Positions 23,235 to 31,010 are shown, numbered from the stretch's first letter. The stretch is 39,429 nt of DNA from JALOAP01 sp964632355 (GCA_964632355.1 CAZWBW010000015.1:1-39429), one strand, 5' to 3'. Notes: a model not told the origin generated them from the sequence alone. Program-made: numbers and translations.

Positions 23235-23564
23235 TCAACGAACGGCGCTGTCCGCCAGCCGTTCCGGCGGCGCGACCACCTGCCACGCCATCTCCACGCC
23301 GGCCAGCTCACCGCGGTACACCTTGACTACGTGCTCAGGGCACGCCGGTAACATCACGTGGCCAACGCCAAGCCGCGAGCACGCCAGGTTCACAACATCC
23401 GGGATCTCGGTTCTGATCCCAATCACGCTTTCCGTCACGCGCGGCGGCAGCCCGAGGTGACGGCAGATCGCGCACTCGTGCACAGGGTCCTCCGGTCCGA
23501 AACGGGGGCCGGTCAACCCTACCAGTTCGCCCGGTGATAATGATTCTGCGCGCCTAAAGAACAC
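23235..23564 (-). CDS. Cys-containing protein of unknown function next to the Fur-family gene
   Basis: A 109-residue protein of no recognised family. It has four cysteines: a CxxC (HECAICRHLG, about residues 30-39), one in NLACSRLG and one in LPACPEHV, with nearby His, so zinc binding is plausible. Third-position base use is GC-rich as in neighbouring genes, supporting a real gene. The start is uncertain: GTG 23564 is the longest, but a CATTAT hexamer and Fur-box-like sequence inside the first 10 codons could mean transcription begins later. It precedes the Fur-family gene and may share its metal theme, which is inference. Confidence 0.5.
   Translation of the reverse strand: MFFRRAESLSPGELVGLTGPRFGPEDPVHECAICRHLGLPPRVTESVIGIRTEIPDVVNLACSRLGVGHVMLPACPEHVVKVYRGELAGVEMAWQVVAPPERLADSAVR
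23535..23549. promoter_or_regulatory. Fur-box-like sequence
   Basis: TGATAATGATTCTGC matches 11 of 14 defined positions of the 7-1-7 Fur core TGATAATnATTATCA, with a perfect left half. It lies at the 5' end of the gene preceding the Fur-family regulator, a position fitting autoregulation. No experiment supports it. Confidence 0.3.
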
Positions 23565-23652
23565 CAGATTCGCGTCCGCTGGCTAACCCGTCATGCCCGC
23601 TGCCGCAACGTAGCATGGTGGCTCAGACCGCCCGCCACCAGGAGGCTGCCGA

Positions 23653-24561
23653 ATGAACGTCGTCGTTGCAGGCGGCACCGGACTGCTCGGTGCGGCCATC
23701 GTCGAGGCCATGCTCGATGCCGGCCATACCGTATCCGTGCTCAGCCGCTCTGGTTCCCCCGACTCGCGCGTCCGTTCTCTCCGCGGCGACGTCACTCGGC
23801 CCGGATCGCTGCGCGGCCTCCTCGATGGCCAGGACGCGCTCGTCGACGCCGTCCAGTTCCCGAACTCTCCAATCGAAAACCCGAAGAAGGGGTACACCTT
23901 CGAACGCTTCGACCTCGGCGGCACCCGCAACCTCGTCGACGCAGCGAGGGAGGCCCGGGTTTCGCACTTCATCGGGCTTAGCGGCGCCGGCGCCGCCCCC
24001 GACGCCCCGTACCACTGGCTTCGCTACAAGTGGCAGGAAGAGCAGTACATCCGCGAGAGCGGCCTCACCCACACCATCTTCCGGCCCAGCTGGGTCTACG
24101 GGCCGGGCGATAAATCGCTGAACCGCTTCCTCGGCTTCGCCCGCTTCCTCCCCTTCGTGCCCGTCATCGGCGACGGCAAGACGCGGATCAACCCGCTGTT
24201 CGTGGACGACCTCGCCCGCCACACAGCTGCCGCGCTCACCACGCCCGCCGCCCGGGACCGCCTGTTCGAAATCGGAGGGCCCGACGTTCTCACCATGGAC
24301 GACGTCATTCGCACGGCCCTTCGGGTTGCCGGCAAACGCCGCTTCCTGCTCCATCAGCCCGCCTGGCTCATAAAGGGGGTCGCTTCCATCGCCCAGCACC
24401 TCCCGGGCCGGCCGCTCACCCCCGACGCGATCGACTTCATCCTCATGGACGGGGTCTGCGATACCACAGCGGTCCGAGAGGCGTTCGGGCTCCCGCTCAC
24501 CCCGCTGGCCGAGGCCCTGGCTACCTATCTCAGCCCCCGTTCCACAGCACAGAGCACCTAG
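23653..24561 (+). CDS. NAD(P)-binding atypical SDR, NDUFA9/NmrA-like
   Basis: A 302-residue Rossmann-fold protein. The nucleotide-binding GGTGLLG (residues 7-13) is followed by VSVLSRSG and a conserved SGAGAAPDAPYHWLRYKWQEEQYIRESGL stretch (about 117-145) with the YxxxK-like Tyr/Lys. IFRPSWVYGPGDKSLNRF and a C-terminal substrate domain follow. This is the pattern of the NDUFA9-like subfamily, whose mitochondrial member is an accessory subunit of complex I; bacterial roles are mostly unproven and may involve quinone or carotenoid metabolism. AGGAGG stands about 8 nt before the ATG. It is monocistronic between divergent and unrelated genes. Confidence 0.85.
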   Translation: MNVVVAGGTGLLGAAIVEAMLDAGHTVSVLSRSGSPDSRVRSLRGDVTRPGSLRGLLDGQDALVDAVQFPNSPIENPKKGYTFERFDLGGTRNLVDAAREARVSHFIGLSGAGAAPDAPYHWLRYKWQEEQYIRESGLTHTIFRPSWVYGPGDKSLNRFLGFARFLPFVPVIGDGKTRINPLFVDDLARHTAAALTTPAARDRLFEIGGPDVLTMDDVIRTALRVAGKRRFLLHQPAWLIKGVASIAQHLPGRPLTPDAIDFILMDGVCDTTAVREAFGLPLTPLAEALATYLSPRSTAQST

Positions 24562-24631
24562 CGTCCGGGTTCAGGCATCCGCCTCCTCTATTGCATGAAT
24601 AGATCAGAGGTGCGAAGTCCCCCTTAATGGA

Positions 24632-24637
24632 GTACAC
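24632..24637 (+). promoter_or_regulatory. Possible -10 element of the 24692 gene
   Basis: TACACT, with TSS expected about 48 nt before the GTG start. No good -35 is seen. Confidence 0.25.
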
Positions 24638-24691
24638 TAACGGCAATTCGCCGCCGGCCCGCCCGCTGGCAGAACACTCGGGAAGGTTTCT

Positions 24692-25108
24692 GTGCGAGCT
24701 GATACCAACGACGTTGCGTTCCGTCTCCTTCTTGCTCTCGGTGACCTCTGGGACGGACTCCAACGAGCGAACATCGACCCCAGCCGCAAGGGGCTCCACC
24801 TCGCAAAGGAGTATCTCGGCGGTTACACCCGGTACTCCGCTGGACCCGCCGCCCGAGCACGCATCGTCGTCGAATGGAACGAATCCTCCCGGCATCTGCG
24901 CGTCCTCCGCTGCGACGACTGGCCGGGGTGCGAACAGGTCATCTCCGCCACCGTCGCCTACGTGCGCGAAGAGGCTCGCCGCGCCGGCCTCAGCGATATC
25001 GTCGATAGCGCCCTCGTGAAGGCCTGCAAGGAACCAACGCAGACCACCCGGCGCACCGTCACACCGGCCGCGGCAGCAGCAGCTTCCCGCAAGCCGATCG
25101 TCCGCTGA
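24692..25108 (+). CDS. Conserved-looking protein of unknown function
   Basis: A 138-residue soluble protein with no recognised family. The first ~105 residues look like a compact alpha/beta domain (AFRLLLALGDLWDGLQRANIDPSRKGLHLAKEYLGGY; then RIVVEWNESSRHLRVLRCDDW, and a helix VISATVAYVREEARRAG). The last ~30 residues are a low-complexity Thr/Ala/Arg tail. The GTG at 24692 has GGAAGG about 10 nt upstream. Codon use matches the neighbours, and the competing minus-strand frame (24530-24895) has less protein-like composition. It ends immediately next to the convergent hemB stop. Confidence 0.6.
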   Translation: MRADTNDVAFRLLLALGDLWDGLQRANIDPSRKGLHLAKEYLGGYTRYSAGPAARARIVVEWNESSRHLRVLRCDDWPGCEQVISATVAYVREEARRAGLSDIVDSALVKACKEPTQTTRRTVTPAAAAAASRKPIVR

Positions 25109-26086
25109 CTACTGCCTCGAACGAACCCACTGCTTGGCGTGGTACGTAATCACGATGTCCGCGCCTGCCCGCCGGATCGACGTGAGCGCCTCGTCGATAG
25201 CACGTGACTCTTCGAGCCACCCGTTCTCTACGGCCGCCATCAGCATGCTGTACTCACCGCTCACGTTGTACGCGGCGACCGGCACTTCTACCGCGTCACG
25301 AACCTGTCGAATGATATCGAGGTAGGGCAGCGCCGGCTTCACCATCACCATGTCCGCGCCCTCGTCGAGGTCCGTCATCACCTCGTCGAGCGCCATCCGC
25401 GCATTCGCCGGGTCCATCTGGTAGCCACGCCGGTCGCCGAACGATGGTGCGCTGTCGGCCGCCTCCCGGAACGGGCCGTAGAACGCGCTCGCGAACTTCG
25501 CCGCGTACGACAGGATCGGCGTGTTCACGAACCCGGCGCTGTCCAGCGCCGCCCGGATCGCGCCCACCCGGCCGTCCATCATGTCGCTCGGCGCGATCAC
25601 GTCGCAGCCCGCTTCCGCAAGGCTCACGGCCGTCTCCGAAAGCAACGGCAGCGTCGCGTCGTTGTCCACCTCGCCCGCCGGCGTAAGCACGCCGCAGTGC
25701 CCGTGGCTCGTGTATTCGCACAGGCACACATCGCCGATCACGAGGAGTTCCGGCCGCGTCTCTTTCAGCCGCCGAATCGCCTCCTGCACGATCCCGTCCC
25801 GCGCCCATGCCCCGCTGCCCTGCTCGTCCTTCGTCGCCGGCAGGCCGAACAGGAGCACCGCCGGGATCCCGAGGTCAACCAACTCCTTCGCCTCGTCCGC
25901 CAGCGAGTCCAGTCCCAGGCGGTACTGTCCCGGCATGCTCGGGATGGGTTCGCGGCCCGAGAGCCCCGCCTGTACGAAGACCGGGTACACGAGGTGGGCG
26001 GCTGTCAGTTCGGTTTCGCGGACGAGTGCGCGGAGCGCGGGCGTGCGTCGTAGCCTGCGCTGGCGGCGAAATGCGGGACTTTCCAC
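25109..26086 (-). CDS. hemB: Delta-aminolevulinic acid dehydratase (porphobilinogen synthase)
   Basis: Condenses two 5-aminolevulinate molecules to porphobilinogen in tetrapyrrole synthesis. 325 residues. The catalytic zinc triad is Cys121, Cys123 and Cys131 (DVCLCEYTSHGHCG), so it is a Zn-type rather than Mg-only enzyme. Schiff-base lysines are Lys197 (SYAAKFAS) and Lys250 (MVKPALPYLD). The N-terminal RLRRTPALRALVRET arm and LVYPVFV are normal. The GTG at 26086 is preceded at exactly 6 nt by TAGAAT with an upstream TG (extended -10), so the mRNA is probably leaderless. No other haem genes are adjacent. Confidence 0.96.
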   Translation of the reverse strand: MESPAFRRQRRLRRTPALRALVRETELTAAHLVYPVFVQAGLSGREPIPSMPGQYRLGLDSLADEAKELVDLGIPAVLLFGLPATKDEQGSGAWARDGIVQEAIRRLKETRPELLVIGDVCLCEYTSHGHCGVLTPAGEVDNDATLPLLSETAVSLAEAGCDVIAPSDMMDGRVGAIRAALDSAGFVNTPILSYAAKFASAFYGPFREAADSAPSFGDRRGYQMDPANARMALDEVMTDLDEGADMVMVKPALPYLDIIRQVRDAVEVPVAAYNVSGEYSMLMAAVENGWLEESRAIDEALTSIRRAGADIVITYHAKQWVRSRQ

Positions 26087-26092
26087 GCGGGA

Positions 26093-26098
26093 ATTCTA
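26093..26098 (-). promoter_or_regulatory. Extended -10 promoter of hemB (leaderless start)
   Basis: TGC-TAGAAT on the minus strand matches the consensus at 5 of 6 positions and ends 6 nt before the GTG start codon; the predicted RNA 5' end coincides with the start codon. Confidence 0.55.
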
Positions 26099-26131
26099 GC
26101 ATCCGCGCTTCCCCGCCCCATTCCCCCTGCA

Positions 26132-26137
26132 TACCAT
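26132..26137 (+). promoter_or_regulatory. -10 element of the 26144 gene (leaderless start)
   Basis: TACCAT with exactly 6 nt to the ATG at 26144, the same hexamer and spacing as dxr. Confidence 0.45.
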
Positions 26138-26143
26138 GAGGCC

Positions 26144-26830
26144 ATGGAACGGCGACTCCCGCCTCAGTACGAAGGCTGGCAGAAGCACGAATCGGCGTTC
26201 CGCCGAATGACCACGCCTGAGCTCGTGAACGAGGTCCAGGACGGCTCGCCCGAGCGCCGCCTCGCCGCGCTCTCCGTCATCGACCTCAGCGAAGTCGACC
26301 CGCAGACCATCGAGGACTGGATTCGCACCCTCCCCGACGCCGAGGCCAACGAGCTCGCCGGCGCGATTCCCGCCCAGCGTCCCCATGCCAGTTGCGCCGA
26401 CGATCTCCGCTGGGTCGAAGTCGCACGGCTCGGCTACGAACGCCGCCGGCTCCCGACCTTCCTCGTCATGCTCTTCTCGTCGCTCGAGGCGATGGATGCG
26501 CGCGGCTGCCCCGAAGCCGAGCGCGCGTGGGAGCTCATCGGCGACTGGCTCGCCCGCCTCTACGACGTCCTCGCCGAAGCCCACGAGTACGAAGCGCTCG
26601 ACGACATTTCGCTGTTCGTGTTCGAAAACTACCTCGGTCGCCAGCCGATCTTCCTGGCGTTCTGCGACCTGCTCTCGCGCCACGAGCGGCTCGCCCTCCA
26701 GGTCAGCACCAACCCGGCGCAGCTCCTCGGCGAACTGCCGCCCGACTTGCAGCGCGATGCGCTCATCGAGGCCGAACGCGGGGGCGGTCTGAGCTTCCGT
26801 CAGTCCTGGGAAGCCCTCAACAACTTCTAA
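26144..26830 (+). CDS. Soluble protein of unknown function
   Basis: A 228-residue acidic, largely helical protein with no signal peptide or membrane segment. No family is recognised. The segment SPERRLAALSVIDLSEVDPQTIEDWIRTLPDAEANELAGAI (about residues 30-72) looks like a helical-repeat element. The C-terminal half is rich in Leu, Arg and Asp (LIGDWLARLYDVLAEAHEYEALDD, LSRHERLALQV). Codon use fits the neighbours, and the upstream TACCAT hexamer supports this start and a leaderless mRNA. It is divergent from hemB (58 nt between starts) and convergent with the peroxiredoxin. Confidence 0.65.
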   Translation: MERRLPPQYEGWQKHESAFRRMTTPELVNEVQDGSPERRLAALSVIDLSEVDPQTIEDWIRTLPDAEANELAGAIPAQRPHASCADDLRWVEVARLGYERRRLPTFLVMLFSSLEAMDARGCPEAERAWELIGDWLARLYDVLAEAHEYEALDDISLFVFENYLGRQPIFLAFCDLLSRHERLALQVSTNPAQLLGELPPDLQRDALIEAERGGGLSFRQSWEALNNF

Positions 26831-26834
26831 TTCG

Positions 26835-27341
26835 CTACACGAGCCCGAGCGCCCGGAACACCTCCTCGAATGCGTTCAGGTTGCCCGGGTTGAAGTGCGG
26901 CAGCGTGTGTTTCACCCGCCCGTCCTGCCCGACGAGCACCACGGCGCGCCGCGACTTCTGCTCGTCCGCGTCCCACATCCCGTACTGCTTCACCGCTTCC
27001 GCATAGAAGTCGCTGATCAGCGGGAAGGGGAACGCATCCCGCTCCTGGAACTTTCGGTGCGAACCGAGCCCGTTCGTGTTGATGCCGAACACCTGCACGC
27101 CCGCATCCGCGAGGAGCTGGTGCTCCTGCGCGAACGCCTTCAGTTCGCTCGTGCAGATCGGCATCCCGTCGTCCTGGTAGAACACCAGCAATACCGGGCC
27201 CTTCTCCAGGGCCTCTGGCATCTTCACGGTGATCTGCTCGCCGTCTGTCGTGATCGCCGGCAGTTCGAACGGCGGTGCTTCGTCTCCCGCCGCCACCGGC
27301 GCTGGCCGGATCGGTACCTCTGGCCGCTCTTCTGTCGTCAT
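26835..27341 (-). CDS. AhpC/TSA-type peroxiredoxin-like protein, atypical active site
   Basis: A 168-residue thioredoxin-fold protein (residues 17-165). The peroxidatic site reads YQDDGMPICTSEL: Cys63 and the preceding Pro61 are kept, but the conserved Thr/Ser three residues before Cys is Met60. Cys63 is the only cysteine, so any activity would be 1-Cys, needing an external thiol. The later fold features (GVQVFGINTN, FPLISDFYAEAVKQYGMW, RRAVVLVGQDGRV) are normal for BCP/AhpC relatives. The ATG overlaps the stop of the MidA-like gene by 4 nt (ATGA), so the two are co-translated. Peroxidase activity is uncertain given the substitution. Confidence 0.82.
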   Translation of the reverse strand: MTTEERPEVPIRPAPVAAGDEAPPFELPAITTDGEQITVKMPEALEKGPVLLVFYQDDGMPICTSELKAFAQEHQLLADAGVQVFGINTNGLGSHRKFQERDAFPFPLISDFYAEAVKQYGMWDADEQKSRRAVVLVGQDGRVKHTLPHFNPGNLNAFEEVFRALGLV

Positions 27342-28414
27342 GCGTCTTCCTCGAATCCCGGAGGCGTGCCCTCGATTCCCCGGGTCGCAGCCAGCACTCG
27401 GACCCGTCCCAGGCCTGCGCTGTCCGTGAGTTGCTCCAGTGCCCGCCGCCGCGCGAAGTACTCGCTCATGTCGTTCCGCGCTGCATCCACCAGGCCACCC
27501 AGTCCCAGCGCGTACAGGAACGACGATTGGCTTACCGGCCCGAACACCGCCATCCCCTCGTCCTCCGCGGCCGCCGCCAGCTCATCGAAGTTCACGTGCG
27601 TCGTGATGTCCTGCTCACCGACGTGGATGTAGGGGTTCTCGTGCGACGTGTGCCGGTAGAAGCACAGCAACGTGCCAGTCGTTCGCCACGGCGCCCAGAG
27701 CTGTTCCTGCGGGTATCCGTAGTCGAACGTCAGCACCGCGCCCTGCTCGACGAACCGGCACATCGCCCGCATCGTGGGGTACGCACGCGGGCTGACCTCG
27801 AATCTGCCCTCCTGTGGTGCGTCATCGATCGTTGCAACGCCCATGTGCACCTCCCGGAACGCCTCCCCGTCCCAGGTCACGCCCACCTCGACCGGCCCTC
27901 GTTCCGTGGCATCGAAGAGCCGCACGGGCAGCGCATCGAAGAATTCGTTCGAAACCACGACGCCGTGCTCGGCCGGCTCTGGCGGTTCGGCGCGCCACTC
28001 CACGCGCGGGTCGTCGCCCGGCTGGTTCGGTTCAATGGCTACATAACGAAGCGCATCCCGGAAGCCGTCGTTGCGACCCTCAGCCCAATCGAGCACCGAG
28101 CGGGCGAGCGCGCCGTTCCCGGCGCCCGGTTCGATGATGACGAACTCGCCCGGCTGGCCGAGTCTCACCCACGCTTCGCGGCACCACCCCGCAACCGCCC
28201 ACCCGAACATCGGGTGGATCACCGGGCTTGTCAGGAAGTCGCCCTGTGGCCCGATGCGGCCCGGTTTCCGGTAGTACCCGTGCTCCGGGTGATACAGGGC
28301 CAGTTCCATAAACCGTTCGAACGAGATGGCTCCGCCCGCCATCTCGTCCAGGATCACGCGAATCAGCTGCGGGTTGCCCAGCGAGGCAGCCCCCGGATCG
28401 AGGTCAATGCTCAC
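27338..28414 (-). CDS. MidA/NDUFAF7-family class I SAM-dependent methyltransferase
   Basis: A 358-residue protein. The N-terminus has the MidA signature ISFERFMELALYHPEHGYYRK (about 30-50) and GDFLTSPVIHPMFG. Motif I is VIIEPGAGNGALARSVL (about 92-108), and the conserved VVSNEFFDALPVRLF (about 152-166) lies in the catalytic core. In mitochondria NDUFAF7 symmetrically dimethylates an Arg of a complex I subunit during assembly; bacterial function is usually unproven. The GTG start has TAGACT exactly 6 nt upstream, implying a leaderless mRNA. It is the first gene of a two-gene operon with the peroxiredoxin and divergent from the MarR-family gene. Confidence 0.88.
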   Translation of the reverse strand: MSIDLDPGAASLGNPQLIRVILDEMAGGAISFERFMELALYHPEHGYYRKPGRIGPQGDFLTSPVIHPMFGWAVAGWCREAWVRLGQPGEFVIIEPGAGNGALARSVLDWAEGRNDGFRDALRYVAIEPNQPGDDPRVEWRAEPPEPAEHGVVVSNEFFDALPVRLFDATERGPVEVGVTWDGEAFREVHMGVATIDDAPQEGRFEVSPRAYPTMRAMCRFVEQGAVLTFDYGYPQEQLWAPWRTTGTLLCFYRHTSHENPYIHVGEQDITTHVNFDELAAAAEDEGMAVFGPVSQSSFLYALGLGGLVDAARNDMSEYFARRRALEQLTDSAGLGRVRVLAATRGIEGTPPGFEEDA

Positions 28415-28420
28415 ACCACG

Positions 28421-28426
28421 AGTCTA
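28421..28426 (-). promoter_or_regulatory. -10 element of the midA-like/peroxiredoxin operon
   Basis: TAGACT on the minus strand, 6 nt before the GTG start at 28414; part of the recurring leaderless pattern. Confidence 0.4.
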
Positions 28427-28526
28427 CCGGTCCAACCCCCGCCGAACGAAGCGTTCCCGCTTGTTCGTCGCACGGCTGGCACGTACATTCGGGCCGGAGC
28501 GGGTGACTTCGTCGCCCGCTCGCTCT

Positions 28527-28542
28527 CTGCTAACGTAAGCAG
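28527..28542. promoter_or_regulatory. Near-perfect 16-bp palindrome upstream of the MarR-family gene
   Basis: CTGCTAACGTAAGCAG equals its reverse complement at 14 of 16 positions. It ends 22 nt before the ATG at 28565 and overlaps a TAACGT hexamer (28531-28536) that could be the -10. This is the usual position and size of an autoregulatory MarR operator. Confidence 0.5.
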
Positions 28543-28564
28543 AACATTTCGCCAGGGGCGAAGA

Positions 28565-29062
28565 ATGGCCGCACCACCTCGTTCCGACACCATCGACACC
28601 GCGCTGCGGTACTTCGCCGGGGCCGTCAATCTCTTCGATCCCATACGCCTCCGGGTGTGGTCGGAACTCGGTCTTACCACAGCGCAGCTACGCGTCATGT
28701 ACCTTGTTCGCGGCACCCCTGGCGTCACCGCCGGTGAACTCGCCCAGAAGCTCTCCGTCACACCGCCAACCATCTCCGGCATCGTCGATCGGCTCGTGAA
28801 GCTCGGCCTCGTGCGCCGCGAAGATGACGAATCCGACCGCCGCCTTGTCCGCAACCATCTCACCGAAAAAGGCGAAGCTGCCTGCGGGTGGCTCGAACGC
28901 GGCCTCGCCCGCTACACCCGCCGCATCATCTCCGAGATGGCGGACGAGGACGTCGAAGCGTTCATCAGCGGGCTCAAGGCGTTCGTCGAAGCCGCCGAGC
29001 GCCTCTCGCGGGTCGAACCCAATCTCGCCGATGTCGCGATGTCGAGGGAGAGTTCTCGGTGA
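28565..29062 (+). CDS. MarR-family transcriptional regulator
   Basis: A 165-residue winged-helix dimer. Helix LTTAQLRVMYLVRG (about residues 37-50) leads into the HTH GVTAGELAQKLSVTPPTISGIVDRLVKLGLVRRE (about 53-86) and the beta-wing DESDRRLVRNHLTEKG (about 88-103). Dimerisation helices are at both ends. The long upstream open frame is only an antisense shadow of midA; the ATG at 28565 is where the family begins. A near-palindrome just upstream may be its operator. Its TGA overlaps the GTG of the histidine-phosphatase gene by 4 nt, suggesting a joint transcript. The inducing ligand is unknown. Confidence 0.88.
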   Translation: MAAPPRSDTIDTALRYFAGAVNLFDPIRLRVWSELGLTTAQLRVMYLVRGTPGVTAGELAQKLSVTPPTISGIVDRLVKLGLVRREDDESDRRLVRNHLTEKGEAACGWLERGLARYTRRIISEMADEDVEAFISGLKAFVEAAERLSRVEPNLADVAMSRESSR

Positions 29063-29769
29063 GCCAGCCGAAGCGTGTCCGCACCATCGATCTTGAGAAC
29101 CCGTTCGTCGAGTCGTTCGACGGTATGTGCGAACTCCTGCTCATTCGCCACGGCGAGCAGGAGTTCTATTCGAACATCCCCCTCGGCGAGGCGCTCGACG
29201 CACCGCTCTCGGAACTCGGCCGTAAGCAGGCGGTAGCCGTCGGCGAACGGCTTGCACCTGCGCGGCTCGGAGCCGTTTACTGTTCGCCCCTGCAGCGCGC
29301 GTACGACACCGCACACGAGATCGCGAAGCACCACAACCTTGAGCCCATCGTCATGGAGGAGCTTCGCGAGATTGACCTCTGGAAGCACGCGCCGCAGGAC
29401 AAGGGCCTGCTCGACATCTACAGCCGCGAAGAACTCGCCGAGATTTATCGCGAGGTCAGCCGCACGCGGAAGCATTCCGCCTATCCCCACTGCGAGGACG
29501 TGGACGAGTTCAAGGCCCGCATCGTCGGCGCCATCGACAAGATCGTCGCGGACAACATCGGCCACCGCGTCGCCGTTGCCTGCCACGGTGGTGTCATCAA
29601 CGCCTACCTGAGCCACCTGTTCGCGTCCGACTACGACGCGCTCGTCCCGGTGCACCACACGTCGATAACGGTCATCCGCGCCGCCGACACCCGCCGTGTG
29701 GCGCTGACCATCAACGACTACTCCCATGTCATGGCGTTCCAGTCATCGCGGAGCGATCTGAACGCCTGA
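29059..29769 (+). CDS. Histidine phosphatase (phosphoglycerate-mutase-like) superfamily protein
   Basis: A 236-residue enzyme with the phosphohistidine motif LLIRHGEQ (His31). LSELGRKQAVAVGERL, YCSPLQRAYDTAHEIAK and the second catalytic His in VACHGGVINAYL follow in normal order. It could be a phosphatase of small phosphorylated metabolites, or a mutase; sequence alone does not decide. The GTG start overlaps the MarR-family stop (GTGA), so expression is probably set by that regulator. The longer open frame that extends upstream to 28888 lies inside the marR gene and is rejected as N-terminus. Confidence 0.85.
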   Translation: MSQPKRVRTIDLENPFVESFDGMCELLLIRHGEQEFYSNIPLGEALDAPLSELGRKQAVAVGERLAPARLGAVYCSPLQRAYDTAHEIAKHHNLEPIVMEELREIDLWKHAPQDKGLLDIYSREELAEIYREVSRTRKHSAYPHCEDVDEFKARIVGAIDKIVADNIGHRVAVACHGGVINAYLSHLFASDYDALVPVHHTSITVIRAADTRRVALTINDYSHVMAFQSSRSDLNA

Positions 29770-29903
29770 GCGCTTTTTCGGCGCCCTCGACGAACTCGAT
29801 CCGATCAGTGGCCGGAGTTCCGCGATACGCCACGCTCCGTCGGCCTCATCGCCCGTAAGCCCGCCGGCTAGCCGCGGGCGTCGCCCCGTGGTCGCTCGCC
29901 CGT

Positions 29904-29909
29904 TACCGT
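29904..29909 (+). promoter_or_regulatory. -10 element of the SBF transporter gene
   Basis: TACCGT, 6 nt before the GTG at 29916; predicted leaderless start. Confidence 0.35.
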
Positions 29910-29915
29910 TAACGC

Positions 29916-30920
29916 GTGAAGTTTCTCGCCCGCTTCTACATCGACGGGTTCGTGCTCGCCATCTTCGGTGCGGTTGCTGTCGCGACAATCCTCCCCGCCG
30001 AAGATAGCGCTGCCACCGCAGTCGACTGGGCGACCAAAGCCGCGATTGCGCTCCTGTTCCTCCTGTACGGTGCTCGGCTCTCGCCCACCGAAACGCTCGC
30101 CGGTCTTCGGCACTGGCGTCTTCACCTGGTGGTCCTCGCGGCCACTTTCGCTGTCTTCCCGCTGATCGGCTTCCCGTTCCGTCTCCTCGTCCCGAACGTC
30201 CTCACCGAGGACCTGTACAAGGGCGTGCTCTTTTTCTGCCTCGTCCCGTCGACCGTTCAGTCCTCGATCGCCTTCACCTCGATCGCCCGCGGCAATGTCG
30301 CTGGAGCTGTGGTCAGCGCCTCGCTGTCGAACCTGCTCGGCGTGTTCATCACCCCGCTGCTCGTCGTGCTCCTCATGGACGCCACCGGGCAGGCCAGCGT
30401 CGACCTCTCGTCGGTCGGCGACATCATGCTTCAGATCCTGCTGCCCTTCGTCGTCGGTCAGTTCGCGCGGCCGCTGATCATCGGCTGGCTGCGCCGCCAC
30501 GACCGTCCGACCCGCCTCGTCGATCGCGGTTCCATCCTCCTCGTGGTCTACGCCGCCTTCAGCGACGGTATGAACGAGCACATCTGGAGCACCGTTTCGG
30601 CCTGGCAGCTCGTGGCGGTCGGCCTCGTCGCCGTCTCGATCCTGGCGATCATCTTGGGTATCACTGCCGTCGCCGGCCGCGAACTGGGCTTCAACCGCGA
30701 AGACCGCATCGTGATCATCTTCTGCGGTTCGAAGAAGAGCCTCGCCACCGGTGTCCCCATGGCCTCGGTCCTGTTCGCCGGCCAGCCGGTGAGCCTCATC
30801 GTCCTGCCGCTGATGATCTTCCACCAGGTGCAGCTCATCGCTTGCGCCGCCATCGCGCAGCACTTCGCCCGCCAGCACGAACGCGCGGCTGCGTCACAGC
30901 GCGCTGAAGCCGTCGCCTAA
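29916..30920 (+). CDS. Bile acid:sodium symporter-like (SBF-like) membrane transporter
   Basis: A 334-residue protein with about 9-10 hydrophobic segments and the SBF-like pattern: start KFLARFYIDGFVLAIFGAVAVATILP, LLFLLYGARLSP (about 49-60), and the conserved crossover region CLVPSTVQSSIAFTSIARGN (about 109-128). DGMNEHIW and the C-terminal FCGSKKSLATGVPMA (about 270-284) follow. This subgroup (PF13593-like, related to YfeH) is a putative Na+-coupled organic-anion carrier whose natural substrate is unknown. The last ~20 residues are a polar Ala/Arg-rich tail. It stands alone in its operon as far as can be seen. Confidence 0.88.
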   Translation: MKFLARFYIDGFVLAIFGAVAVATILPAEDSAATAVDWATKAAIALLFLLYGARLSPTETLAGLRHWRLHLVVLAATFAVFPLIGFPFRLLVPNVLTEDLYKGVLFFCLVPSTVQSSIAFTSIARGNVAGAVVSASLSNLLGVFITPLLVVLLMDATGQASVDLSSVGDIMLQILLPFVVGQFARPLIIGWLRRHDRPTRLVDRGSILLVVYAAFSDGMNEHIWSTVSAWQLVAVGLVAVSILAIILGITAVAGRELGFNREDRIVIIFCGSKKSLATGVPMASVLFAGQPVSLIVLPLMIFHQVQLIACAAIAQHFARQHERAAASQRAEAVA

Positions 30921-31010
30921 CACGGGCCCCGCCCTGCAGGCAGAACCTGAACCGAGAGCATCGCGCCGCACCATGAAGACAGTCGCCTGAGCCACCAGCG
31001 CCGAAACTGG

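Noticed and set aside
24530..24895. 121-codon minus-strand frame overlapping the 24692 gene
   Set aside because: It overlaps the 3' end of the NDUFA9-like gene and the 24692 gene; the composition is less protein-like and there is no ribosome binding site or -10 near its start.
29743..29988. 81-codon minus-strand frame between the phosphatase and SBF genes
   Set aside because: Arg-rich low-quality sequence overlapping the ends of both neighbouring genes; no start signal.
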